A stretch of DNA of 64,000 nt from Candidatus Sphingomonas colombiensis. Its GTDB lineage: Bacteria; Pseudomonadota; Alphaproteobacteria; Sphingomonadales; Sphingomonadaceae. The DNA lies in the NCBI GenBank assembly GCA_029202845.1, contig CP119315.1, positions 1,636,001 to 1,700,000 of the forward strand. Direction: 5' to 3'. Both the position numbers and the translations under genes were made by a program. Below, one piece after another: positions 9,348-17,810 of the stretch (position 1 is the first letter of the stretch; each line of letters opens with the position of its first letter). Under the pieces are notes generated by a model. It made no database searches and had not been told where the DNA came from. It saw nothing but the letters and a program-made list of their open reading frames with translations.

Positions 9348-10928
9348 TCAGTGCATCGCGATCGCCTGCCCCTGGGGCAGCGGTCGCAGGAAGAGGACGA
9401 GGGGAACCACGATCGCTATGCCGACCGCGAGCAGCCAGAAGATATCGTTGAAGGTCATCACCAGTGCATCGCGCTGGATTGAGCCGGCCATGGTGCGCAA
9501 CGCGGCGTCCGCATTGCCGAGCATCTGGCCGAGGCCGTTGAGATAATCCTGCACCATGCCGGAATTGGCATCGAGCGATTCCTCCATCCGCCGGCTGTGC
9601 AGCCACATCCGCTGATCCTGGATCGTCGCGATCCCGGCGAGCGCGAACGAGCCGCCGAGATTACGCACCGCGTTGAACAACCCCGCCGCGTCGCCGGCAT
9701 CCTCGGCCGAAACCGAAGCGATCGCCGCCTGATTGAGGAACAGGAAGCACAGGATCGTGCCGACGCCACGTAGCAGCTGCGATTCGACGAAGGCGCTGCC
9801 GGTCGATTGCGCGGTGAGCGTGGTGTCGAGCCAGCAGCTCGCGGCCATGATCAACAGCCCCGCCGCCACCGCGAAGCGGATGTCGATATGCCGGATCATC
9901 AGCGGCGTGAACGGCATCAGCATCAGGCTGGGGATGCCCGACAGCAGCACGACCTTGCCCGCCTGAAGCGCATCATAATCGGCGATCGCGGCAAGGAACT
10001 GCGGGATCACGTAAGAGGTGCCGTACAGTACCATGCCGACGACGATGCCCATCATCGCCACCGAACCGAACTGCCGATCGAGCAGCAGGCTGAGCTTGAT
10101 CACCGGCCGCCGCGCGAAAATCTGGCCGGCGAACAGCAGGATGAAGCCGAACGCCGAAACCAGCGACAGCGTGACGATCTCGCTGCTCTGGAACCATTGT
10201 TCGCGCTGGCCTTCCTCCAGCACCACGGTCAGCCCACCGAGGCCGAGCGCGAGGCCGGCGATGCCCATCCAGTCCGCGTTGAGCAGTTCGCCGAGATGCG
10301 GCTTGCGATGCGGCATCGCGACCAGCAGCAGCGTGACGAGCATGATGCCGATCGGCAGGTTGATGAAGAACGCATAATGCCAGCTGACATTCTCGGTCAG
10401 CCAGCCGCCGACCAGCGGCCCTAGCACCGGCCCGAGAATCGCGGTGACGCCGAACAGCGCGTTGCCGATCGGTTGTTGTGATCGGGGCAATCGCGTGGCG
10501 ATGATCGTCATCGCAGTGGGGATCAGTGCGCCGCCGGTGAAACCCTGACCGACCCGGCCGATGATCATTATCGTCAGGTTGGTCGAGATGCCGCACAGCA
10601 TCGAGAAACCCGTGAACAGCACGGTCGCGATCAGCAGGAAAGTGCGCAGGCCAAGCATCCGCTCCAGCCATGCCGAAAGCGGGATGATGACGATTTCCGC
10701 CACCAGATAGGCGGTGGCGATCCAGGTTCCCTCGGTCGCGCTCGCGCCGATCTCGCCCTGAATCGTGGGGAGCGACGAGTTGACGATCGAAATGTCGAGC
10801 GTCGCCATCATCGCGCCAAGGCTGCCCGCGCCTACCGCCAGCCAGGCGGCGGCGTCGGCGCGTTCCGGCGCGGCCAGGCCGGGCGCTGCCGCAGCGCCGT
10901 GTGGCGCCTCGGCGGTGGTGGCGCTCAT
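9348..10928 (-). CDS. emrB: DHA2-family multidrug MFS transporter, EmrB/QacA type
   Basis: An inner-membrane drug/H+ antiporter of 526 aa, with the 14 predicted helices of the DHA2 subfamily. Family motifs are visible: LDISIVNSSLPTIQGE at the first helix, the motif-A-like segment around LGLRTF, and the motif-C stretch ILGPVLGPLVGGWL. The ATG at 10928 overlaps the stop of the upstream adaptor gene (ATGA), so the pair is translationally coupled. With the periplasmic adaptor and NodT channel it forms a complete EmrAB-TolC-like pump. Substrates cannot be told from sequence. The divergent MarR gene is the likely repressor. Confidence 0.92.
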   Translation of the reverse strand: MSATTAEAPHGAAAAPGLAAPERADAAAWLAVGAGSLGAMMATLDISIVNSSLPTIQGEIGASATEGTWIATAYLVAEIVIIPLSAWLERMLGLRTFLLIATVLFTGFSMLCGISTNLTIMIIGRVGQGFTGGALIPTAMTIIATRLPRSQQPIGNALFGVTAILGPVLGPLVGGWLTENVSWHYAFFINLPIGIMLVTLLLVAMPHRKPHLGELLNADWMGIAGLALGLGGLTVVLEEGQREQWFQSSEIVTLSLVSAFGFILLFAGQIFARRPVIKLSLLLDRQFGSVAMMGIVVGMVLYGTSYVIPQFLAAIADYDALQAGKVVLLSGIPSLMLMPFTPLMIRHIDIRFAVAAGLLIMAASCWLDTTLTAQSTGSAFVESQLLRGVGTILCFLFLNQAAIASVSAEDAGDAAGLFNAVRNLGGSFALAGIATIQDQRMWLHSRRMEESLDANSGMVQDYLNGLGQMLGNADAALRTMAGSIQRDALVMTFNDIFWLLAVGIAIVVPLVLFLRPLPQGQAIAMH

Positions 10929-12082
10929 TGCCCGATCCGCTCGTTATGCTGTTCCTGCTCGTGCTTGATGCGGCTCGCCGCGCCCTTCGCCGAGCGCGTG
11001 TCGACGCTGACGTCTACCGACAGGCCCGGAACGAGCAGCGCGCGTGTCTCAGGCCCCGGGCTGATCGCGATCCGCACCGGCACGCGCTGGACGATCTTGG
11101 TGAAATTGCCCGTCGCGTTCTGCGGCGGCAGCACGGAGAATTGCGCGCCCGTGCCCGGCGAAACGCTGGCGACCCGGCCCGGAATCTCCACGCCGGGGAG
11201 CGCATCGACACGCACAGAGACCGGCTGGCCGACGCGCATCAGCCCGAGCTGCGTCTCCTTGAAGTTCGCATTGATATAGAGATCGGTGACCGGCACGAGC
11301 GTCATCAGCCGTGTCGCGGCCTGCACGAACTGGCCCTGTCGCACGGTCTTGTTGCCGATGCGCCCATCGATCGCGGCACGGATCAGCGTCGCGCCGACAT
11401 TGGTGTTGGCGGCGGCGAGCTGCGCCCGCGCGCCCTCGCCCTGCGCGAGTGCCTGCTTCACCTGCGCCTGAAGCGTGCCGATGCGGCGTTCGGCGCTCAC
11501 CAGCGCCGCCTGCGCCGCCGCGACCTTGGCATCGGCCTGCGTCGCATCGTTGCGGAGCTGTGACAGGCGCTCGCGGGTTTCGGCGCCGGATGCGGCGAGC
11601 GGCTGATAACGGGTCACCTCGGCGTGCGCGAAAGCCGCGGCGGTCCGCGCCGCCGCCAGATCGGCGCGGGAGCGGGTGATCGCGGCCTGCTGCTCGCTGA
11701 TCTGCGCCTGCACCCCGGCGGCATTGGCCTTTGCCACGTCGATCTGCGCCTGGCTCTGCGCGGCCTGCGCATTATAGTCGCGCGAGTCGATCTGGAGCAG
11801 CGGCTCGCCGGCCTTCACCGCCTGATTGTCCGCGACGAACACCTTGTCGACATAGCCGGAAACCTTGGGCGATACCGTCACGGCATCGGCCTGCACATAA
11901 GCGTCGTTGGTCGATTGCTGGAACTTGCCGAAGCTTTCGTACCGGACGAACCAGGCGATTCCGCCAGCCACCACCACCACCAGGGCGATGAAGAGGATCA
12001 GGCGGACGCGCGGGTTCTTCAGCGGGGAGGAGCGTTCCTCGGCCGGCTGCGTCGCGTTATTGTCAGGCGTCTGGTCGACCAT
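10925..12082 (-). CDS. emrA: EmrA/HlyD-family periplasmic adaptor
   Basis: The membrane-fusion subunit (385 aa) bridges EmrB and the outer-membrane channel. It has an N-terminal cytoplasmic tail, one transmembrane helix (RLILFIALVVVVAGGIAWFV), a lipoyl/barrel-sandwich segment (VTVSPKVSGYVDKVFV), a long Ala/Gln-rich coiled-coil hairpin (about residues 95-200), and a second half-motif with the typical IRAAIDGRIGNKTVRQGQFV. The ATG at 12082 is preferred to one 33 bases upstream because AGGAACC precedes it. Its stop overlaps the emrB start. First gene of the efflux operon, divergent from the MarR-family regulator. Confidence 0.92.
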   Translation of the reverse strand: MVDQTPDNNATQPAEERSSPLKNPRVRLILFIALVVVVAGGIAWFVRYESFGKFQQSTNDAYVQADAVTVSPKVSGYVDKVFVADNQAVKAGEPLLQIDSRDYNAQAAQSQAQIDVAKANAAGVQAQISEQQAAITRSRADLAAARTAAAFAHAEVTRYQPLAASGAETRERLSQLRNDATQADAKVAAAQAALVSAERRIGTLQAQVKQALAQGEGARAQLAAANTNVGATLIRAAIDGRIGNKTVRQGQFVQAATRLMTLVPVTDLYINANFKETQLGLMRVGQPVSVRVDALPGVEIPGRVASVSPGTGAQFSVLPPQNATGNFTKIVQRVPVRIAISPGPETRALLVPGLSVDVSVDTRSAKGAASRIKHEQEQHNERIGQ

Positions 12083-12125
12083 GGTGGTTCCTGAATTCGG
12101 TTGTCGGGCGCTCAAATGCTCGCAG

Positions 12126-12153
12126 TTGCAGCATAATGCAATACCATGTATTG
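12126..12153. promoter_or_regulatory. Operator-like palindromes in the emrA/marR divergent region
   Basis: Two overlapping dyads lie between the divergent genes: TTGCA-N6-TGCAA (12126-12141) and CAATAC-CAT-GTATTG (12139-12153), the latter with perfect 6-bp arms. The second ends 9 bases before the regulator's start. Their size and position suit a MarR-family dimer repressing both the efflux operon and itself. Confidence 0.6.
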
Positions 12154-12162
12154 AGGTTCCTC

Positions 12163-12591
12163 ATGAAATGCGACGATCAACTCATCAAGAACCTCGCGGC
12201 CGTCTATCTGCAGATCCATCGCCGCCTGAATCGTGAGCTTGCGCGCGAAGGCACGTCGCTCGCGCGGACCAAGATGCTGATGTTCGTCCAGGCGCAGGAG
12301 GGCGCGGCGCGCGCGGCGGATATCGCCGAGTTGTTCGATCTCGCGCCGCGCACCGTGACGGAGGCGCTCGACGGGATGGAGCGCGATCAGTTGATCGAGC
12401 GCTCGGCGGATCCTGATGATCGCCGGGTGAAGCGAGTCGCGATCACGGCGGCGGGCGCGCGCGCGCTCGCCGCCAGCGAACCGTTGCGCCAGCGACTGCT
12501 CGCGGAGCAACTCACCGCGCTCAGCGATGACGAACATGTGCTTCTGGCGGCTTTGCTGGGCAAGTTGGTCGAGTCGCTGAAGGAAACATAA
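12163..12591 (+). CDS. MarR-family transcriptional regulator of the efflux operon
   Basis: A 142-aa winged-helix regulator. The DNA-binding core is residues about 40-100: AADIAELFDLAPRTVTEALDGMERDQLIERSADPDDRRVKRV shows the MarR recognition helix and the wing with the conserved DxRR. N- and C-terminal helices form the dimer interface. The start at 12163 is chosen because GAGG precedes it; an in-frame ATG at 12136 has no ribosome binding site and would place the operator dyads inside the gene. It is divergent from emrA and is the obvious local repressor; the inducer is unknown. Confidence 0.9.
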   Translation: MKCDDQLIKNLAAVYLQIHRRLNRELAREGTSLARTKMLMFVQAQEGAARAADIAELFDLAPRTVTEALDGMERDQLIERSADPDDRRVKRVAITAAGARALAASEPLRQRLLAEQLTALSDDEHVLLAALLGKLVESLKET

Positions 12592-12693
12592 TCGCCCCTC
12601 ACCATGCGCTTGCGTCCGCGCACGTACGTGATAAGCTCCATCATTCCTGTTGCAAGATGCCGCCAGAGCGTCGCGACAGACAGGAGATGGATG

Positions 12694-12801
12694 ATGGAAC
12701 GGATCAATTCCGGGATCTGCCAATGCCAGATAGGCCTGTTGGCCTGTGCCAGCGGCATTGCGTTGGCGATCTTCGGCGCCGCTTTCGCCCTGCTCGGCTG
12801 A
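12694..12801 (+). CDS. Possible small single-span membrane protein (35 aa)
   Basis: A short frame MERINSGICQCQIG continues into one hydrophobic helix (LLACASGIALAIFGAAFALLG). AGGAG lies 7 bases before the ATG at 12694, and a second in-frame ATG sits directly upstream. A hairpin with a T-run follows 50 bases after the stop. The combination of ribosome binding site, membrane helix and terminator supports a real small gene, but I recognise no family and the frame could still be chance. Confidence 0.4.
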   Translation: MERINSGICQCQIGLLACASGIALAIFGAAFALLG

Positions 12802-12850
12802 CGCTGGCGCGATGGCGCACCGCCTTTCTATAGCGCGATGATTCGTGCCG

Positions 12851-12872
12851 GGTGCCGCTGAGCACCGTTTTT
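12851..12872 (+). terminator. Candidate intrinsic terminator
   Basis: GGTGC (12851-12855) pairs with GCACC (12862-12866) across a six-base loop and is followed by a run of five T (12868-12872). The stem is short. It would end a transcript carrying the 35-aa frame. Confidence 0.4.
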
Positions 12873-13168
12873 CGCGGCCGGTTTATTTTTAGATAATCAA
12901 AATTAACGCGTGATCGCCGCCCTGCGGGATGCGTGGTCCGCCTGCCGGTGACTGTGCTGCGCGCGGGTCATCTCTCTGCCATTGGTGGATTTTTGGTCGC
13001 CGCGTGCCCTGTCGGCGTAACGGTCCGGCATGGTCGATACGACGAACGTGAAGTGAAAATGAACTCAATCGGTCAGTCGCCGTCATCGAAGTGTCACCGC
13101 ACTGCCGCGCTGCCGACATAGGGCGGCCACCGGCGGGCCGAAGCAGCCCGTGTTTGGGGATACAACAC
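12873..13168. other. Intergenic leader of the TonB-dependent receptor gene
   Basis: No convincing gene. The left part is locally AT-rich (around 12880-12910) and may hold a promoter. A frame at 12933-13121 has no ribosome binding site or protein-like composition. I see no Fur-like palindrome or riboswitch-type structure I would defend. Confidence 0.5.
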
Positions 13169-15592
13169 ATGACGATTCTTTCGCGGGCGCGTTTGCGTCT
13201 CCTCGCTGGTGCGGCGCTGTTCGCGCTGCCGGCAGTAGCCCATGCCGCGCCGACCGCCGCTGCCGACGCTGCCGCCGAGGCGCCCGTCGATCCGGCTGCT
13301 TCGTCGCAAAATGGCCTGCAGGACGTGATCGTGACCGCCACCAAGCGCGAGACGAGCCTGCAGAAGACCCCGATCGCGATGGCCGTCGTCGATCCCACGG
13401 TGATCAAGGATCGCCACATTCAGAGCATGCTCGATTTCGCCGACGGCGGTATCCCGTCGCTCCGCGTGGCGACGTTCGAGGCGCGCCAGTCCGCGCTCAC
13501 CGTCGGCATTCGCGGCATCGTGCCGTTCGACCAGAACCAGACCGCACGTGAGCCCGGCGTCGGCGTCTATATCGACGGCGTCTATCTCGGCCGCTCGCAG
13601 GGCCTCAACGCCGCGCTGTTCGATGTCGCGCGGATTGAGGTGCTCAAGGGCCCGCAGGGCACGCTGTTCGGCCGTAACACCGAAGGCGGCGCGGTCAGCA
13701 TCGTCACCAAGGGCCCGTCGGGTGAGTTTGGCGGCCGCGTGAGCGCGGGCGTGGGCAATTATGGCGCTTATACCGGTGAGGCGCATATCGACCTCCCCGA
13801 ATGGAACAACATCTCGATCAAGGTCGATGGGGTTCTTCAGCGGCAGGACGCCACAACCAAGAACCGGCTCGCCGGGCAGCTCGGCTGGAACGCTTATGAC
13901 CGCGTCGGCGGCCGTATTTCGGCGCGCTGGAAGCCTACCGCCGATTTCACCGCCGATTTCACCTTCGACAAGGCGACCGACAAGAACACGCCGTTCTTCA
14001 GCCAGTTGGTGAACTACAACCCGCTCGGCTACACCGTCGCCACGCTCGCCAATGGCACGCTGACCTGCCCGTCCGCGCCGTGCATCAATCCGCTGCCCAA
14101 GCTGGTCGGCGTGCATACCGAGCGGCAGGAAATCGCCGATGTCGGCGTGCCGCAGCAATGGTCGGTCGATCGGACGCAGGGTGTCGGGGTCAACCTGAAA
14201 TACCATGTCTCGCCAGGGCTGGAGCTGCGCTCGATCACCGCGTGGCGCAAGGTCGCGACCAACCAGTTCGACAATTCGGGCGGCCCGGAGCGCGTGGCCT
14301 TCTCGCCCAACGGAAAGTTCAGCCGCTACTCGCTGTCGGATCTCTATCAGAGCCAGTTCAGCCAGGAATTGCAGGCGGTGGGCAGCATCCCGCAGCTCGA
14401 TTACGTCGCCGGTCTCTACTATTTCTACGAACAGGCGCGCGAATCCGCCGCCACGCCGACGTCGAACCAGTGGAATGCGGACGGCACCGCCTACACCATC
14501 CTGCCGTCGCAGGTGTTCGGCCCGATCACCTCGGGCAATCAGGGCTGGGACTATAATTCGCGCTTCCTGCAACGCGGCAGTTTCGCCCGCGCGCGCAGCT
14601 ATGCCGCATTCGGCCAGTTCACCTATACGCCGGATTGGGCGCCCGCGCTGCACCTGACGGCCGGTGGCCGCTTCACGCACGACAAGCGCGACGGCACGCT
14701 CTACCTCGTGTCGAACGTGGCGACGAACTGGCAGCTGCACTACAAGAAGGATCGGTTCGATCCGATGATCACGCTGGCGTTCGACGCGGCGCAGGGCGTC
14801 AATCTCTACGCCAAATATTCGACCGGTTATCGTGCCGGCGGCGCGAACGGCCGCTCGAACGACTTCCAGGCGTTCGGCCCGGAAACGGTCAAGGCGTATG
14901 AGATCGGCGCCAAGATGGACATGCTCGACAATCGCGTCCGTCTGAACCTCGCCGGTTATATGATGGATCGCTCGGGCACGCAGATCGATTTCGACTATGT
15001 CGATCCCAATCAGTATCTGCCGGGCACGACCACGCCGAACCCGACCTTCAACCTGCATACGCAGAACACGGCCAATGCGCCGGGCATCTCGCGCATTCGC
15101 GGTATCGAGGCCGATCTGACGGTGAAGCCGGTCGACAACCTGACGCTCGGCGCCTCCTACGCTTATACCTACACCCATGTGCCGGCGACGCCGAACCCGC
15201 TTCCCGGCGCGACCTTCGGCGTGATCACGAAGGTGTTCACGGTCTATACGCCGCCAAACGCCGCGTCGGGCTACATCGATTATTCGATCCCGGTCGGTAA
15301 CGAGAGCCAGCTTCGCTTCCACCTCGACGCCAATTACGCCGACGCTCAGTACAGCTTCCAGGACCAGAACCTGAAGACTGACTCGAGCTTCGTCGTGAAC
15401 GGCCGCATCGCGCTTGCCGACATTCCGCTGTCGGGCAACGGCCAGAAGCTGACCGTTTCGGTGTGGAGCCGCAATCTGCTCAACGAACAGCATATGTATC
15501 GCGTCAGCAACGAGAACGCGAAGACGCTGGGCTATTACGCGAACTTCAATCCGCCGCGCACCTTCGGCGTAGAGGGTGCGATTAACTTCTGA
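13169..15592 (+). CDS. TonB-dependent outer-membrane receptor
   Basis: An 807-aa beta-barrel receptor for energised uptake of a scarce ligand across the outer membrane. The ATG at 13169 gives a clean signal peptide (MTILSRARLRLLAGAALFALPAVAHA). The TonB box/plug start is DVIVTATKRETSLQKTPIAM; the plug ends near VLKGPQGTLFGRNTEGGAVSIV (split motifs GPQGTLFGRN and GGAVSIVT). The C-terminus ends in Phe (EGAINF), as expected for barrel assembly. This is the large sphingomonad-type receptor family; the substrate cannot be read. No transporter or hydrolase gene is adjacent, so it stands as a single-gene unit closed by a strong terminator. Confidence 0.94.
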   Translation: MTILSRARLRLLAGAALFALPAVAHAAPTAAADAAAEAPVDPAASSQNGLQDVIVTATKRETSLQKTPIAMAVVDPTVIKDRHIQSMLDFADGGIPSLRVATFEARQSALTVGIRGIVPFDQNQTAREPGVGVYIDGVYLGRSQGLNAALFDVARIEVLKGPQGTLFGRNTEGGAVSIVTKGPSGEFGGRVSAGVGNYGAYTGEAHIDLPEWNNISIKVDGVLQRQDATTKNRLAGQLGWNAYDRVGGRISARWKPTADFTADFTFDKATDKNTPFFSQLVNYNPLGYTVATLANGTLTCPSAPCINPLPKLVGVHTERQEIADVGVPQQWSVDRTQGVGVNLKYHVSPGLELRSITAWRKVATNQFDNSGGPERVAFSPNGKFSRYSLSDLYQSQFSQELQAVGSIPQLDYVAGLYYFYEQARESAATPTSNQWNADGTAYTILPSQVFGPITSGNQGWDYNSRFLQRGSFARARSYAAFGQFTYTPDWAPALHLTAGGRFTHDKRDGTLYLVSNVATNWQLHYKKDRFDPMITLAFDAAQGVNLYAKYSTGYRAGGANGRSNDFQAFGPETVKAYEIGAKMDMLDNRVRLNLAGYMMDRSGTQIDFDYVDPNQYLPGTTTPNPTFNLHTQNTANAPGISRIRGIEADLTVKPVDNLTLGASYAYTYTHVPATPNPLPGATFGVITKVFTVYTPPNAASGYIDYSIPVGNESQLRFHLDANYADAQYSFQDQNLKTDSSFVVNGRIALADIPLSGNGQKLTVSVWSRNLLNEQHMYRVSNENAKTLGYYANFNPPRTFGVEGAINF

Positions 15593-15610
15593 TCCGGCTT
15601 TCACGGTCAG

Positions 15611-15650
15611 AAAATGGGGCGGGAGGCGATTGGCCTTCCGCCCCATTTTT
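15611..15650. terminator. Bidirectional intrinsic terminator
   Basis: The arms AAAATGGGGCGGGAGG (15611-15626) and CCTTCCGCCCCATTTT (15634-15649) pair with one mismatch and a 7-base loop, and are followed by T on the plus strand and preceded by A, so the structure works in both directions. It separates the receptor gene from the convergent histidine kinase gene, whose TAA stop lies inside its right edge. Confidence 0.85.
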
Positions 15651-17001
15651 ATGCGCGGGCGAGTGGCAACCGCATCGTCACGATCAGCCCCGGCCTGGCA
15701 TCGTCCAGCGTCAGCGCCCCGCGATGCAGTCGCGCCACGGCGTCCGCCAGCGGGAGCCCGAGGCCGTGGCCGGCGCGATTGCGACTGGGCTCCAGCCGGC
15801 CGAAGCGGCGCAATGCGCGCTCGCGGTCGGCCGGGGGGATGCCTGGCCCGTTATCGCGCACCGACAGTTCGGCGGCGGTGCTTCGCGCGGTCAGCGACAG
15901 CGTGATCGACGATCCCGTCGGCGTATGGCGCAGGGCATTTTCGACAAGGTTGATCAGCGCCTGGCTCAGCAATTGTCGGTCGCCCTCGATCCGCACCATG
16001 TCGCAGCGGCCGACGATCAGTTCATGCCCGCTTTCGGCGGCGACTGGCGCCATCATCTCGCCGAACTCGGCCAGCAATTGCCCCAGATCGAGCATCGCGA
16101 AGCCGGCGCGACGGTCGCCGCCCTCCACCTCCGCGATGCGCAATGCCGCCGCGAACATCGCCAGCAGCGCGTCGCATTGTGCGATCGTCTCGGCGATCTC
16201 GTCGCTCAGCCCCTGCGCCTCCGGTCGTTGCGCGATCAGCGCGAGCCGGCTCCGCAGCCGCGCGAGCGGCGTGCGCATGTCATGCGCGATGTCGTTGCTG
16301 ACGTTGCTGATCTCCACCATCAAGCCGGCGATGCGATCGAGCATGCGGTTGAAGGTCGCGGCCTGTTCCGCGAAGGCCCCCCCGGCGGGATCCACCGGCA
16401 GACGGCGCTGCATGTCGCCATCGATGATCGCGCGCGCGGTTTCCTGCACTTCGCCGATGCGCCGGCTGACGAGCGCGACGAACAGGATCGCGCCGGCCAC
16501 CACGATCGCGACGATCGAGCCGAACCCGAACAGATAGAGCCGGTTGCGCGCGGTGCCTTCCTTGTCGATCGGCTCGGTTTCGGCGATCGTTGTCAGGGAA
16601 AGGCCGCCGCCAGCGTCGCGCACCAGCGCGCGTCCCGCCGTCAGGCCGGCGATGCGATCGTCCGGGGTAAGCGAGGAATAGCCCTGCGGTAAGGGCCGGG
16701 TGAGCCGCAGATTGCCGCCGAGCCACCGTCCTTGCCGATCGGTGAGCGCGAAGCCGACATCGGCGGTGTCGCGATCGCGCGACAGGGCGGCGAGATGCGC
16801 GAGGATCGCGGGGGCGTCGCCCGGCTGCGATTCGCTCAACACGTCTTCGCTCAGCCCGGCGATACGCTTGTCGACCAGTTCGGCGATCGAACGGTGGATC
16901 GCGCTATAGGTGGCGATGCCTGTCAGCGACACCGCGACGAAAAACGCGGCAAGAAAGGTGAGCGTCAGCGATCGCAGTGATCGCAGCGTCGGCACGTTCA
17001 A
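15649..17001 (-). CDS. Sensor histidine kinase (HAMP, HisKA, HATPase)
   Basis: A two-span inner-membrane kinase of 450 aa. First helix residues about 8-30 (SLTLTFLAAFFVAVSLTGIA), a periplasmic sensor region, second helix about 165-187 (FGSIVAIVVAGAILFVALV), then HAMP. The phosphorylation site is in NDIAHDMRTPLARLRSRL; the N-box is LVENALRHTPTG, and the ATPase lid has NGPGIPPADRE and HGLGLPLADAV. The upstream regulator's stop overlaps a TTG at 17001 (TTGA), taken as the start; a GTG at 16995 is an equally plausible start. It is the partner of the adjacent OmpR-type regulator. Confidence 0.92.
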   Translation of the reverse strand: MNVPTLRSLRSLTLTFLAAFFVAVSLTGIATYSAIHRSIAELVDKRIAGLSEDVLSESQPGDAPAILAHLAALSRDRDTADVGFALTDRQGRWLGGNLRLTRPLPQGYSSLTPDDRIAGLTAGRALVRDAGGGLSLTTIAETEPIDKEGTARNRLYLFGFGSIVAIVVAGAILFVALVSRRIGEVQETARAIIDGDMQRRLPVDPAGGAFAEQAATFNRMLDRIAGLMVEISNVSNDIAHDMRTPLARLRSRLALIAQRPEAQGLSDEIAETIAQCDALLAMFAAALRIAEVEGGDRRAGFAMLDLGQLLAEFGEMMAPVAAESGHELIVGRCDMVRIEGDRQLLSQALINLVENALRHTPTGSSITLSLTARSTAAELSVRDNGPGIPPADRERALRRFGRLEPSRNRAGHGLGLPLADAVARLHRGALTLDDARPGLIVTMRLPLARA

Positions 17002-17672
17002 TCGCGCAACATATAGCCGATGCCGCGCAGGGTGACGATCGGATCGTCCTCGCCATCCGCCGTCAGCTTGCGGCGCAGCGCGCGGATCTGAACGTCGACG
17101 ATGTTGGTGGTCGGCTCGAAATCATACCCCCAGACGCGCTCGATCAGCATCGCGCGGGTCAGCACCGTGCCCGCGTTGCGGACGAGTTCGGCCAGCAATT
17201 GCAGTTCCAGCCGGACGAGATCGAGCGGGCGGTCGTTGCGCCACGCGCGAAAACGTGCCGGGCTCACGGTGATATCGCCGGCGCGCACCGTGTCGCTCGC
17301 GCCATGAGTCCATTGCCGCCCGCGCATCAGCGCCTTCAGCCGGGCGTCCAGCTCGGCCGCCGGGGTGGGTTTGACGACATAATCGTCCGCACCGGCATCG
17401 AGCCCTTCGACCTTTTCGTTCGAGCGGCCGAGCGCGCTCAGCATCACCACGGGCAGCATCTTGCCGCTTTCGCGCAGCCGGCGCAGCACGGCGGTGCCAT
17501 CCATTTGCGGCAGCATGCGATCGATGATCGCAGCGTCGAACGGCTCGCGATCGGCGATCTGGAGCGCGATCGCCCCATTGGGCGCGACCGTCACCTCGTG
17601 ATCGAGCGCGCGCAGTTCCTCCGCCAGCGTAGTGGCATAGCCTTCGTCGTCTTCCACCAGCAGCAGGTTCAT
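16998..17672 (-). CDS. OmpR-family response regulator
   Basis: A 224-aa DNA-binding response regulator. The receiver has EDDE (residues 7-10), phosphoacceptor Asp51 in AAIIDRMLPQMDG and Lys in YVVKPTPAAEL; the winged-helix domain ends in VDVQIRALRRKL...VTLRGIGYML. The start at 17672 (MNLLLVEDDEG) is chosen over a frame extending 57 bases upstream because GGAGAACGG precedes it and the protein begins at the canonical first strand. It overlaps the kinase gene by four bases, forming a two-gene operon. Confidence 0.93.
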   Translation of the reverse strand: MNLLLVEDDEGYATTLAEELRALDHEVTVAPNGAIALQIADREPFDAAIIDRMLPQMDGTAVLRRLRESGKMLPVVMLSALGRSNEKVEGLDAGADDYVVKPTPAAELDARLKALMRGRQWTHGASDTVRAGDITVSPARFRAWRNDRPLDLVRLELQLLAELVRNAGTVLTRAMLIERVWGYDFEPTTNIVDVQIRALRRKLTADGEDDPIVTLRGIGYMLRD

Positions 17673-17810
17673 CGCCGTTCTCCACGTCCCCCTTGGCGCC
17701 GACATATGATCGTTGCGCCGCCATACCAAGTGACAGTTCTGTCATTGACTCGCGCGGCGCTTTCGCGTGGTGGGAAGCGGCATGGATGTGGCGAGGGCAG
17801 AGAGCGCGTG

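Noticed and set aside
12933..13121. 62-aa frame upstream of the receptor
   Set aside because: No ribosome binding site, no protein-like composition, overlaps the likely promoter/leader region.
13094..15646. 850-aa open frame on the minus strand
   Set aside because: It is the antisense shadow of the TonB-dependent receptor; composition is Arg/His/Ala-rich without any domain, as usual for antisense frames in GC-rich DNA.
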